Below are positions 45,245 to 55,604 of a stretch of DNA of 64,000 nucleotides, one piece after another (within the stretch, counting starts at the first letter, position 1; each line of letters opens with the position of its first letter). The notes under the pieces are model-generated. The model ran no database searches, was not told the origin of the DNA, and saw only the letters and a list, made by a program, of their open reading frames with translations. Source of the DNA: Neostapfia colusana (taxonomy: Eukaryota; Streptophyta; Magnoliopsida; Poales; Poaceae); the NCBI GenBank assembly GCA_030760725.1, contig JASWHV010000011.1, forward strand, positions 81,755,765 to 81,819,764. The letters run 5' to 3'. A program made the position numbers and the translations under genes.

Positions 45245-46015
45245 ATGGTTCGCATGATCCGCACCGCCCACAAGTCCACCGGAGGGAGAGTTCCGGTAGT
45301 TGCCCTTGCCATGAGAGAGGAGAACCGTCCGGTGACGTATCTCTCCTACGGATTGGCAGTAGAAGGCTTGTTGCGCCGTCTTCGACGCATGCTCCAAGCC
45401 GCCGGCAATACGGGCAAGCTAATCATACACTATAGCTTCACCAGGACCATCCATGAGAAGAGGGAAGAATGGAGTTCAGAGATGAGGATTATCCACGAAA
45501 ATCAGCTGCTCAAGATCCACCGCTCTCCAGCTTGTCGAGCAACACAGGTCGATGCGGAGAAGGATGTCACCTGGGAGGCAATCACCTGTCAGAGTCACAT
45601 CTATCGTCGTCACCTGGACAGGACTCAGTACATGTATGTCCTCCAGCGCGAGAGTGGTACCACGGAGTACAAGTACCCGCCAGTGCAGCAGGGGACTTCC
45701 CATGAGCACATGGACTTGTGCTTGGAGGATGCTGCTATGCTCAGCACTCGATTGCAGGAGTGTCAGCAGGAGCTTCAGGATGTTCGTGACACCCTGAAGG
45801 AAACCGAGGTGTTGCTTCGAGCCTGCTTGAGGGCGAGAGAAAGAGGAGATGGGAATGAACTGTGTGTCACCGTGAATGACACATGGACTCCTGACTCCCC
45901 AGATCGCCGGGCGATCAGGCGTCGTCGCACTTCTCCACCAGCAGCCTCCCCACCCAAAGCGGAGTTAGAAGGCAGCCACAATAATGAGGAAGATCCCGAG
46001 GAGCCAGCTCAGTGA
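45245..46015 (+). CDS. A3 extra ORF upstream of gag, 256 aa, H3-tail-like N-terminus
   Basis: Intact, the same length as the A2 copy and about 93% identical to it, with no indels. The H3-like start keeps M1, R3, K10-S11-T12-G13-G14, P17, L21 and A22; position 9 is His (CAC for CGC). The remainder has the same basic Leu-rich, helical, coiled-coil (159-199) and acidic C-terminal parts. The ATG follows TTCTAG. That two copies in otherwise decayed elements remain open over 256 codons suggests the frame was under selection while the family was active. Confidence 0.85.
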   Translation: MVRMIRTAHKSTGGRVPVVALAMREENRPVTYLSYGLAVEGLLRRLRRMLQAAGNTGKLIIHYSFTRTIHEKREEWSSEMRIIHENQLLKIHRSPACRATQVDAEKDVTWEAITCQSHIYRRHLDRTQYMYVLQRESGTTEYKYPPVQQGTSHEHMDLCLEDAAMLSTRLQECQQELQDVRDTLKETEVLLRACLRARERGDGNELCVTVNDTWTPDSPDRRAIRRRRTSPPAASPPKAELEGSHNNEEDPEEPAQ

Positions 46016-46335
46016 TACGAGTAGTGTAGAGTGCTTCCCTTAGTTTAGCAGTATGTCGAGTAGTCGAGTCGTTACCTTTGTTAATGGTGTGTTAATGCTT
46101 GGTGTGTGACGTGAGTTGTGGAAACCATGGGCGTTTGTCCACAACCTCGTCTTCAGGTTGTTTTGCTTTGGTGTGTGAACCCATATGAATTAAGAGTGCA
46201 TTTATGTTCACGTAAGGCATGAAATCTTTAGAAAATATAAATGAAATAAGTTCTCAAAATCTTAAAGTTTAAACAAGCAAAAACTGGTAAGTTAACACGT
46301 AATGCTTTAAATTAACATCTGGTTAATCATGATAG

Positions 46336-47781
46336 ATGGCCGGAAGAGGAAAGGGTCGTGGTGCCAACCCCGCCAACAACAACGATGAGGCCGGCAACCC
46401 TCATCTTTCTGGAGGCCAAGACAGGGGTGGTCGCCGTGAAGGAGTTGATCCCATCCACCAAATGCTTGAGAATCAAAATCAGCTCATCCAGAACCTGACT
46501 CAAGTGGTGGCCAACTTGCACCAAGCTCCACCTCCACAAGCTGCACCACGCCAACCAAGGTTGAGTGAGTTTCTAGGAACTCAACCTCCAAAGTTTGCAA
46601 GTACTGCTGAACCCCTAGAAGCAGATGATTGGCTAAAGACCATTGAGAGCAAGATGAGGATTATACAATGCCAAGGGTATGAGAGGGTGCTGTTTGCCTC
46701 TCACCAATTGCATGGACCTGCTGCTGATTGGTGGACCGCTTACGTGGCCGCCCATCATGACCCTGAGAACATCACTTGGGAAGAGTTCAAGCGTAGCTTC
46801 CACAACCATTACATACCAAGGGGTGAACTCAAAAACAAGAGAAAGGAATTCTTGGGATTGCAGCAAGGAAACATGACTGTGAGGGAATACCTCACTAAAT
46901 TCACTCAACTATCCCGTTATGCCCCACGGGACATAGAGACTGATGAGCAGAAACAGGATTGCTTCGTGGAAGGACTTACAGCAGAAATGCAGTGTGCAAT
47001 GTCCTCCAACGAGTATGAAAGTTTATAAAAGATGGTGGACAGAGCATTTGTTGTGGAAAGGATGCTGAAGGCCATGGAAAATGAAAACAAGAGGAAGGCT
47101 GGATGGTCACACCAAGCCTCGGGTAGCAACACCTGCCCACGTCTGATGCAGCAACCCGCAGGGCAGACGAGACGTGCTGCGGTACCCTACTCAGCACCGA
47201 GAGGGTACAACCGAAACTTCAGGCCTCCGGCAGCACCAGCACCACCACAGCGTCAGTTTGGACAGCAGCCTCGCCCTACATATCAACCTCGACCAGCAGT
47301 ACAAGGACCCCCAAACCAACCCCAAGACAACAAAGGCCAGGCACCTAAGGTTGGGGTGCAATGATTTAACTGTGGTGAAGTGGGGCACTACGCCCATAAG
47401 TGCCCAAAGAAGAAGCCCGTGCAGCCGCAACAGCAGAATGTGATGCGAGGACGGGTGAACCACGTGACCATGGAAGAAGCGCAAGAGGCACCCGACGTGG
47501 TAGTTGGTAAGTTTCCTGCCAATTTACACATTGCAACCCTGCTGTTTGATTCTGGTGCTACCCACTCGTTCATTGCCCAAGGGTTTGTTAAGAAGCATTA
47601 CCTAGCAAAAACACAAATGAACCATATGCTAGCAGTAAACTCTCCAGGTGGAGAAATAAGGACAAGAAAAGTGTGTCCCAAGGTGAATCTAGACATTAAT
47701 GGGGTGGTATTTACTGCCAACCTCATAGTGATAGATTCACAAGGGATAGATATTATTTTGGGCATGGATTGGTTGACCAAA
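46336..47781 (+). pseudogene. gag: A3 gag and protease, two stops, cut by F1
   Basis: Gag from ATG (after GATAG), MAGRGKGRG start; capsid-like core LHGPAADWW near 46712. TAA at 47026 where A1 and A2 have a Gln codon (CAA). TGA at 47363 replaces the first Cys of the zinc knuckle (TGC to TGA), so both translation and knuckle are lost. The same frame continues through protease DSG near 47547 to MDWLTK, then runs into the F1 LTR and ends at 47904 in foreign sequence. Confidence 0.9.
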
Positions 47782-48146
47782 CTGTGGGGACCACCCCGTG
47801 GTTCACCCACTCCAAGATCGCATAGGGTGGTGCCGTACGATGCGGCACCCAACAGCACACACGAAAAGTATAAAGAACAACATACAAACTTTTATTTGAT
47901 ATAAAACAGCGGAAGTCTTTTACAAAATATAACTATACAGCGGAAGTAATGTACAGTAGTAGCCTCTCATCCTAACTATGCAAAATTTCAGCCGTCCAGC
48001 CCGGGGACGCTACACGCTAGCAGCATGGATCCGGAGAAATCACGGCGGCATGCAGGGCTCCATCTCGGCCGTGTACCCTGACGGGGGCATCGCCTCATCC
48101 TCGGAACCCTCCTCATAGCTCTCACCTGCATACAGCTCAAATATTG
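47782..48146 (-). repeat. F1 3' LTR, terminal part
   Basis: Starts TGTGGGGACC on the plus strand, directly after A3 protease sequence. Ends at TATTG, the C2 target site. It continues at 55610. Confidence 0.82.
48142..48146. repeat. Target site duplication of C2, left (TATTG)
   Basis: TATTG here and at 55605-55609 flank C2. Confidence 0.88.
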
Positions 48147-49083
48147 TGATGAACCCAACGGGTGTGGGGGACGCCTATCTTTCGATGAGAGATGTTGGTA
48201 AAGAACGAATTAGGTGGAGGCCGACGTTGGCTGCCCGACTACCACAACCAGAATGGTGTGGCGCCTTGAGTGACAGTTACACCGTCTCCTGGTAACTATG
48301 ATTTGGGTGGAGGTCGACGTTGTGCTACCCGACTACAACAACCACAAGGATGTTGCGCCTTAGCGATAGTTACACCAGCTCCTGTTGTTGCCGTACTTGC
48401 CGTGCCAAGAACAGCCTTGAACCTGCAAGCAATCGAAGAACAAGCAAGAACAAGATAACAAGCAAACACTCACGGGTGTGAAAAAGTTGGGGTTCTAATT
48501 CAAGTAATCGGAAGGTCTCGTCGACACTTGCGTTACAAGGAAGTAGCAATGGCTAAACTTACAGAAAACAAAAAACCCGCCCTGTCAAGGAGCTCTTGGA
48601 CTACTTAAATAGGGGAGGGAAGAGGGAAATTTGTCCAGCAACAAAGGTAGGACGTGATCTCGCTTATTCCCTTCCTTTTTCTGTGATAGACTACCATTTA
48701 ATAGGGAAAGAAAGAGGGAAACCCATCCAGCAGCAAGGCAGGATATGATTTCCTCTATTTCTTTCCTTATTATAACACATCTATCTTTAAATGGGGGAAG
48801 AAAGAGGGAATTTCGTCCAGCAGCAAAGTTGGACGAGATTTCCCTTATTCCTTTCCTTATTTGTCTAAATCTCTTTTTCTTACATGGCCCCAGCCTCAAG
48901 ATTTCCCCTCGGGTGGAGCAGCCTTTATTGCATTAATCCCTCCATCCCTCCTAGCTGGATCAATTCCCAAGCACCTGATAAGTAAGTTGACGTGCACGAG
49001 CGCGTGTCATTGGACCTTGATTAGCTGAGAGTGGTGAATGGGCTGGTGTTGTGGTTGTATCAACGGTAGCGATGTCCGCATCA
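48147..49083 (-). repeat. C2 3' LTR (937 bp)
   Basis: Near-identical to 54668-55604. Contains two ~90-bp tandem copies (about 48207-48290 and 48300-48380; GTGGAGG(C/T)CGACGTTG) and three ~85-bp copies with CCAGCAGCAA (48605-48870). Minus-strand TATTTAA near 48605 may be the TATA. Positions 48960-49083 encode the last ~40 codons of pol. Confidence 0.92.
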
Positions 49084-50209
49084 TCCTCCCCTTCTTGCAA
49101 TTGAGTCGTCCTCGACTCAAATGTGTCTTCCTCGCCCATATATGGTTTCAAATCTGCAATATTAAAAGAGGAAGTAACCCCAAAATGTGCAGGCAACTCA
49201 ATTTCATATGCATTATCATTAATTTTTCGAAGCACTTTGAAGGGTTCAGCAGCTCTAGGTAGTAATTTAGATTTTCTCAAATCAGGAAATCTATTCTTTC
49301 TCAAATGCACCCAAACCAAATCACCAGGTTCAAAAGTGACATGCTTCCTACCCTTGCTACCGGCTTGTTGATACTTAGCGTTCATGCTCTCAATGTTTGC
49401 TTTAGTTTGCTCATGCATTTTAAGAATTAATTCAGCACGGCGAGAAGCATCAAAATTCAATTTCTCTGAAGGTGGCAGAGCCAAAAGATCAATGGGAGCA
49501 CGAGGAATAAAACCATATACAATCTGAAAAGGGCACAATTTAGTAGTAGAATGCAGCGAACGATTGTAAGCAAATTCATTATGAGGCAAACATTCTTCCC
49601 ATAATTTGATGTTATGTTTCAGAACAGCCCTTAGCATGGTAGATAAACTACGGTTCACTACTTCGGTCTGTCCATCAGTTTGAGGGTGACAAGTGGTAGA
49701 AAAGAGTAATTTTGTCCCCAACTTAGCCCATAAGGTTTTCCAAAAATGACTAAGAAATTTGGCATCTCTATCTGAAACAATAGAGTTTGAAACCCCATGC
49801 AAACGAACAACTTCTCGAAAGAACAAATCAGCAATATGGGTAGCATCATCAGTTTTGTGGCATGGTATGAAATGTGCCATTTTAGAAAATTTGTCGACAA
49901 CAACAAAATACTATCCCTCCCCTTCTTTGTTCTAGGCAATCCTAAAACAAGATCCATAGAAACATCATCCCATGGAGCACTAGGAACAGGAAGAGGCATG
50001 TATAAACCATGTGGATTAAGACGGGACTTAGCTTTTTGACAGGTGGTGCAACGAGCAACAAACCGCTCCACATCTCTTCTCATCTTTGGCCAAAAGAAAT
50101 GGCTTGCTAAGATGTCTTCCGTCTTCTTGACACCAAAGTGTCCCATCAATCCTCCACTATGTGCTTCCTGCAATAGTAAGATACGCACAGAACCAGCTGG
50201 AATGCACAA
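48960..50209 (-). pseudogene. pol: C2 integrase and C-terminal tail, one frameshift
   Basis: Zinc region HFGVKKTED and CTTCQKAK near 50150-50040; core MDLVLGLPRT near 49955, SDRDAKFLSHFW near 49755, TDGQTEVVNR near 49680; then EPGDLVWVHLRK, AAEPFKVLRKINDNAY (GPF usually) and NIADLKPY. A frameshift near 49900, in the segment after LGLPRT, breaks the core. The tail ending PMTRARARQLTYQVLGN is encoded inside the LTR. The purine tract is itself coding (QEGED). Confidence 0.9.
49084..49097 (-). other. C2 polypurine tract
   Basis: Minus-strand CAAGAAGGGGAGGA directly before TGATGCGG, the LTR start. It lies within the coding frame. Confidence 0.8.
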
Positions 50210-50218
50210 TTTGTTAGT

Positions 50219-51163
50219 TCAAAACACGAAACCATTAGCGAGAACAAACTTGTTCCATGTTTTTCCTTCTTTACATTGCAGCAGCACATCTTTGAAATCA
50301 GCATCAAAAGCATATTGTTCTTTAATTGTTTCCAAGCCAAAAATCTTAAAATCAAGTTGGGACAACATATTGTAACGGCGAGATAAGGCATCCGCAATGA
50401 CATTATCTTTTCCTTTCTTGTGTTTGATGACATAAGGAAAGGACTCAATGAATTCTACCCACTTGGCATGCCTACGGTTCAGATTAGTTTGGTTCTTAAT
50501 GTGCTTCAAATATTCATGCTCAGAATGTATAACAAATTCTTTAGGCCATAAATAATGTTGCCATGTTTCCAAAGTTCGTACTAGTGCATATAATTCTTTA
50601 TCATAAGTGGAATAGTTCAGACTAGGCCCATTCAGTTTCTCGCTAAAATAAGCAATAGGTTTCCCCTCTTGCAACAAGACACCTCCCAATCCAATACCAC
50701 TAGCATCACATTCCAATTCAAAAGTCTTACTGAAATCTGGTAATTAGAGAAGGGGTGTATGAGTTAACCTATTCTTCAAAGTTGCAAATGCAGCCTCTTG
50801 CGCCTTGCCCCATGTGAATGGAGCACCCTTCTTTGTAAGCTCATGCAGTGGGCCTGCTATGGTGCTGAAGTCTTTCACAAAACGATGATAGAATCCAGCA
50901 AGTCCGAGAAAGCTTCGTACTTGTGTGACCGTGGTAGGAGTCGGCCAGCTGTGTATCGCCTCCACCTTGGCTTGATCAACTTCAATTCCCTGTGGTGTCA
51001 AAACATAGCCAAGAAAAGAGACTCGATCCGTGCAAAAGGTGCACTTGTCAATGTTACCAAATAAGCGTGCATCACGTAAAGCATTGAAAACAGCACGGAG
51101 ATGATCGAGATGAACTTCGAGAGATGCGCTATAGATCAAGATGTCATCAAAATATACTACCAC
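50219..51163 (-). pseudogene. pol: C2 RT end and RNase H
   Basis: YFDDILIYS catalytic segment near 51155; RT thumb and connection (FLGYVLTPQGIEVD); a TAA near 50743; RNase H LECDASGIGLGGV near 50710, ADALSRR near 50395; ends at a TGA near 50219. The catalytic Asp residues of RT and RNase H are kept. Confidence 0.88.
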
Positions 51164-51166
51164 AAA

Positions 51167-53017
51167 TCATCCAATGAAAGCACATAAAACCTCATTCATT
51201 AATCTCATGAAAGTGCTAGGTGCATTCGTGAGACCAAAAGGCATGACTGACCACTCATACAAACCAAACTTTGTTTTAAACGCTGTTTTCCATTCATCAC
51301 CTAGCTTCATGCGAATTTGATGGTATACACTACGCAAATCAATTTTAGAGAAAATCATCGAGCCACTAAGTTCATCAAGCATATCATCTAACCTAGGAAT
51401 AGGATGATGATATCTAATGGTAATGTTATTAATTGCTCGACAATCTACACACATGCGCCATGATCCATCTTTCTTTGGGACCAAAAGGACAGGAACGGAG
51501 CAAGGACTAAGGGACTCACACACATAACCTTTGTCGAGTAATTCCTGTACTTGCCGCTGAATCTCCTTAGTCTCCTCCGGATTGGTCCTGTATGGTGCTC
51601 GGTTGGGCAAAGAAGCCCCAGGGATGAGATCAATCTGATGCTCAATCCCTCTCAATGGTGGCAGCCCGGCTGGTACCTCTTGTGGAAACACATCAGCGTA
51701 TTCCTGCAAAAGCTTAGTGATAGAAGGAGGCAAAACACATGGTGTGTCGTGAAGTGAGAACAAAGCTTCTTTGCAAACAAACACATAGCAGATTGCAGTA
51801 TCACTTTTTAATTCAAACAAATCAGATTTGGAAGCAAAAAAACAAGCGCTCTTTAATTTTATTTCATTCTTCTTCATATGAGCAGATTTGGAATTGTCAG
51901 TCTTAGGCTGTACCGATTTCTTCACGACATCTGAATTTTCATTTTCAGCAGATTTCTTATTTTTCTCTTTGCAGGCTCTAGCAATGTCATCCTTCAAAAT
52001 AGCAACAGGGGACATCGGGCGCAAAACAAGTTTCTTCTCATGATGCATGAAAGAGTATTGATTTGATTTACCATGATGTAATGTATCTTTATCAAATTGC
52101 CAAGGTCGACCAAATAGCATAGAACAAGCTTGCATAGGTAACACATCACAATTAATGTAATCATGGTAGGAACCAATTGCAAATTCGACACGAACCAGAC
52201 GTGTTACCTTAAGCTTACCACTGTCGTTGAACCATTGGATGTAGTAGGGATGTGGATGTGAAAGTGTTGTCATCCCAAGCTTTTCTACCATGGTAGCACT
52301 TGCTAAATTGTTGCAGCTTCCTCCATCAATAATAATGCGACACGATCGTTCCAAAACTACACACTTAGTTTGGAATAGATTGTGTCGCTGGTTCTGTTCA
52401 GCATTGATCATTTGGGCACTCAAGACTCGCCTCACAACAAGACTCTCATAGTGGGCAGCATGATCAGCCCCAATGTGCTCTTCATCATCATTCTTCTTTC
52501 CTGCTTCTTGTGCAGCAAGCATGGCATATGTTTCATTATCTAAATCACTAGCGGATGAGTACTCACCATTTTCTCGTACAACCAGCACACGCTTGCTTGG
52601 GCAGTCCCTTCGTAGGTGCCCAAAACCCTTGCACTGGAGGCATTGAATGTCTTTTGTTCTCCCGGTAGAAGCAATGGAAGAAGAAGTGTTGGCTGCAACT
52701 TGGGTGGATCCTTTTGTTGTCTCGATTGCACGCGAAGGTGCTGATTTTGATGTAGTCCTGGGCAACCCATTGGAAGCATCGTCTGGAATACCAGCAGCAC
52801 TTGAGCGGAACTGCCATGAGGTAGTTCGACCTGCAGAAATGTTAGTTCTTGTACGTCGTCCCTGCAATTCTCTTTCAGCCTTACAAGCAAGATGGAATAA
52901 TCGAGTGACGTTAGTGTATTCCTTATAAGCCAATATGTCCTGAATTTCTCTTGTTAAACCACCCATAAACCTAGCCATTGCAGCCTCTTCATTTTCAACT
53001 AGGCCACAACGCATCAT
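51167..53017 (-). pseudogene. gag-pol: C2 Gag end, zinc knuckle, protease and RT
   Basis: 616 open codons. Gag C-terminal part, zinc knuckle CLQCKGFGHLRRDC near residue 150, protease IIIDGGSCNN near 230, a Lys-rich linker, then RT (VLLVPKKDGSWRMCVD; KIDLRSVYHQI, where Gly is usual; MPFGLTNAPSTFM). A stop at 51164-51166 lies just before the catalytic YFDD. Confidence 0.88.
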
Positions 53018-53071
53018 GCATATTTGAAGTTCTTGATAGTATTCCTCAACAGATTTGTTGCCTTGCCTAAG

Positions 53072-53815
53072 TTATTGTAATTTATGCAACAGGTCACGAG
53101 CATGATAGGAAGGAACAAAACGATGACGCATGATTCGTTTCAAAGCATTCCAAGTTTGTGGTACGGTAGCTGGATTTTTAGTTTGATATTCATGCCACCA
53201 AACAGAAGCAAAGTCAGTGAATTCACTAGTGGCAGCTCTAACCTTTTTATCATCAGGGAAATCATGGCATGCAAATTTTTGATCTACTGACAATTCCCAA
53301 GACAGATATGCATCCGGATCATATTTACCATCAAAAGGTGGTATGGAGAATTTAATGCTGCGTAGGGAATCGTCATTGTGACGTACCTCGCGTCGTTGAG
53401 CTCGACCACCCATACCACGATGGTCGCGACGTGGCTGCCGTCGATACCTGAAAGGTCCATCATCAAGCTCGGTATCCGCCGAATACTCCGCCTCGTCATA
53501 TCTTGCAGCACTGCCAACGGAGTCGTGGCTGTCATCAACACGTCTTTGCCTCTCTTCGCGTCCAACCTGTTCCATCCTCTCCAATCGCTCAATGATTGCT
53601 GCAAGAGAAGTGTTAATAGCCCCAGCAGTGCTTTCTAATGTGGTCAGTTTGGTGTTGGTGCAAATCTGCGTCGACTCTAATTGACCAATGCGTTCATTGG
53701 TGACTTGAATATCCTCATTGAGAGCATCTGTGTGTAGCTTTACTTGGCGTTCGAAATGCTGAATGATGCCCCTCGTACGTGGTGATGTGGAGATGTCTTA
53801 TTCGCATCAGCTGAC
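53072..53815 (-). pseudogene. gag: C2 gag N-terminal and capsid part
   Basis: A likely ATG lies at 53815 (MSAD), but a frameshift near 53795 and another near 53590 precede the open part starting MERMEQ at 53584. Core IPPFDGKYDPDAYLSWE near 53340 and SVWW near 53205, as in C1. A stop near 53070 separates it from the next open segment. Confidence 0.82.
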
Positions 53816-54655
53816 ATGGTTAGTAAAGAAAGGAAAAACAACAGCAAGCAGATTAATCCTAACAGTTGCTAAGAGGTGGTAGGACAGCACAATTCCTCAC
53901 TAGCAAGAAATCAAGGTCTTACAAGTTCTTACCATGCGATGCAGGAGGCGCGGGCAATCAGCAAGAACAACAACAAACGGTGGCTGCCAGCACAACCTTA
54001 TGGTGTCGTAGACAATTTTGTGGAGCTGTAGGTGGCTGCTAGACACAATTTGTGCAAAGGAACAGCTAGTACCACATTAGTCACAACAAGTTGAATAAAT
54101 GTTCCACGATGGTATTGTGCTGGTCCTAGCTCAAACCTTACTAGAGACATGAGTCGTAACTCCACGTGACGTTGGATTACTATGGTAGGGAAGTTCGAAC
54201 AGCCCGATCCGTTGTGTTTCAACAACGTTGAGAACAGCAAGTTGAACTTCGAAACATGAAACAAATGTTACACAAATTGTCTTTCTTTTTTTTTGTACTT
54301 AGAAACTTTTTTTGTGATTGTAATTAGTGCGGCTTTTCTTTTTGCACGTGCCTTTTTCTTGCTGATCCGTGCAGCTTTTGTTTTGCACTTGCCTTTTTTC
54401 TCAACTTTGGGTAGATAATGGAAATGGACTGAGAACAAAGTGGCACGAACTCAAAACTCTAGTGGTGAAAAACATAGGACCAGCAACTTGACACAAAAAG
54501 GCAACCGTGAATTCAACAAGTCGAGAGCTAAGTAGCCAAGCAAAAGGCTCAAAGTGTTTTTAGGATTTTTTTTAGAGCGAACTTTTGTAGGCAAAAGTGG
54601 ACTGTAGGTAAATGAAGAACAAGGAGAAGGAAATCTCTCACCGAGCAACCTGAAA

Positions 54656-54665
54656 TCTGATACCA
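54656..54665 (-). other. C2 primer binding site (initiator tRNA-Met)
   Basis: Minus-strand TGGTATCAGA two bases inside the 5' LTR end. Confidence 0.88.
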
Positions 54666-54667
54666 CT

Positions 54668-55604
54668 TGATGAACCCAACGGGTACGGGGGACGCCCTAT
54701 CTTTCGATGAGAGATGTTGGTAAAGAACGAATTTGGTGGAGGCCGACGTTGGCTGCCCGACTACCACAACCAGAATGGTGTGGTGCCTTGAGCGACAGTT
54801 ACACCGTCTCCTGGTAACTACGATTTGGGTGGAGGTCGACGTTGTGCTACCCGACTACAACAACCACAAGGATGCTGCGCCTTAGCAATAGTTACACCGG
54901 CTCCTGTTGTTGCTGTACTTGCCGTGCCAAGAACAGCCTTGAACCTGCAAGCAATCGAAGAACAAGCAAGAACAAGATAGCAAGCAAACACTCACGGGTG
55001 TGAAAAAGTTGGGGTTCTGATTCAAGTAATCGGAAGGTCTCATTGACACTTGCGTTACAAGGAAGTAGCAATGGCTAAACTTACAGAAAACAAAAACCCG
55101 CCCGGTCAAGGAGCTCTTGGACTACTTAAATAGGGGAGGTAAGAGGGAAATTCGTCCAGCAACAAAGGTAGGACGTGATCTCCCTTATTCCCTTCCTTTT
55201 TCTGTGATAGACTACCATTTAATAGGGAAAGAAAGAGGGAAACCCATCCAGCAGCAAGACAGGATATGATTTCCTCTATTTCTTTCCTTATTATAGCACA
55301 TCTATCTTTAAATGGGGGAAGAAAGAGGGAATTTTGTCCAGCAGCAAAGTTGGACGAGATTTCCCTTATTCCTTTCCTTATTTGTCTAAATCTCTCTTTA
55401 TTACATGGCCCCAGCCTCAAGATTTCCCCTCGGGTGGAGCAGCCTTTTTTGCATTAATCCCTCCATCCCTCCTAGCTGGATCAATTCCCAAGCACCTGAT
55501 AATTAAGTTGACGTGCACGAGCGCATGCCATTGGACCTTGATTAGCTGAGAGTGGTGAATGGGCTGGTGTTGTGGTTGTATCAACGGTAGCGATGTCCGC
55601 ATCA
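54668..55604 (-). repeat. C2 5' LTR (937 bp)
   Basis: Matches 48147-49083 in length, with only a few dozen differences by eye. Includes a copy of the terminal pol coding stretch (about 55497-55604). Between the C2 gag start (53815) and this LTR (53816-54655) is untranslated leader with no gene seen. Confidence 0.92.

Larger units (their letters stand above)
41614..47781 (+). mobile_element. A3: Tekay-like chromovirus, left half only
   Basis: 5' LTR, primer site, intact extra ORF, gag and protease, then cut by the F1 LTR at 47782. RT to 3' LTR are absent from the window. GTTTG precedes its 5' LTR as a candidate target site, but the partner is missing. Its LTR is closest to that of A1. Confidence 0.92.
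48147..55604 (-). mobile_element. C2: CRM-like Ty3/Gypsy element, complete ends
   Basis: 7458 bp, TGATG...CATCA ends, 937-bp LTRs, Met primer site, purine tract and 5-bp target duplication. Gag, protease, RT, RNase H and integrase are all present but carry stops and frameshifts. The C-terminus lacks a canonical chromodomain and the frame continues into the 3' LTR, a trait I associate with CRM (centromeric) chromoviruses. It inserted into the F1 LTR and is the youngest layer on this side. Confidence 0.9.

Noticed and set aside
55497..55604. Extra copy of pol 3' end suggesting a second, tandem C2 element
   Set aside because: The TATTG duplication and TGATG/CATCA ends show that this stretch belongs to the LTR itself, so no second element is needed.
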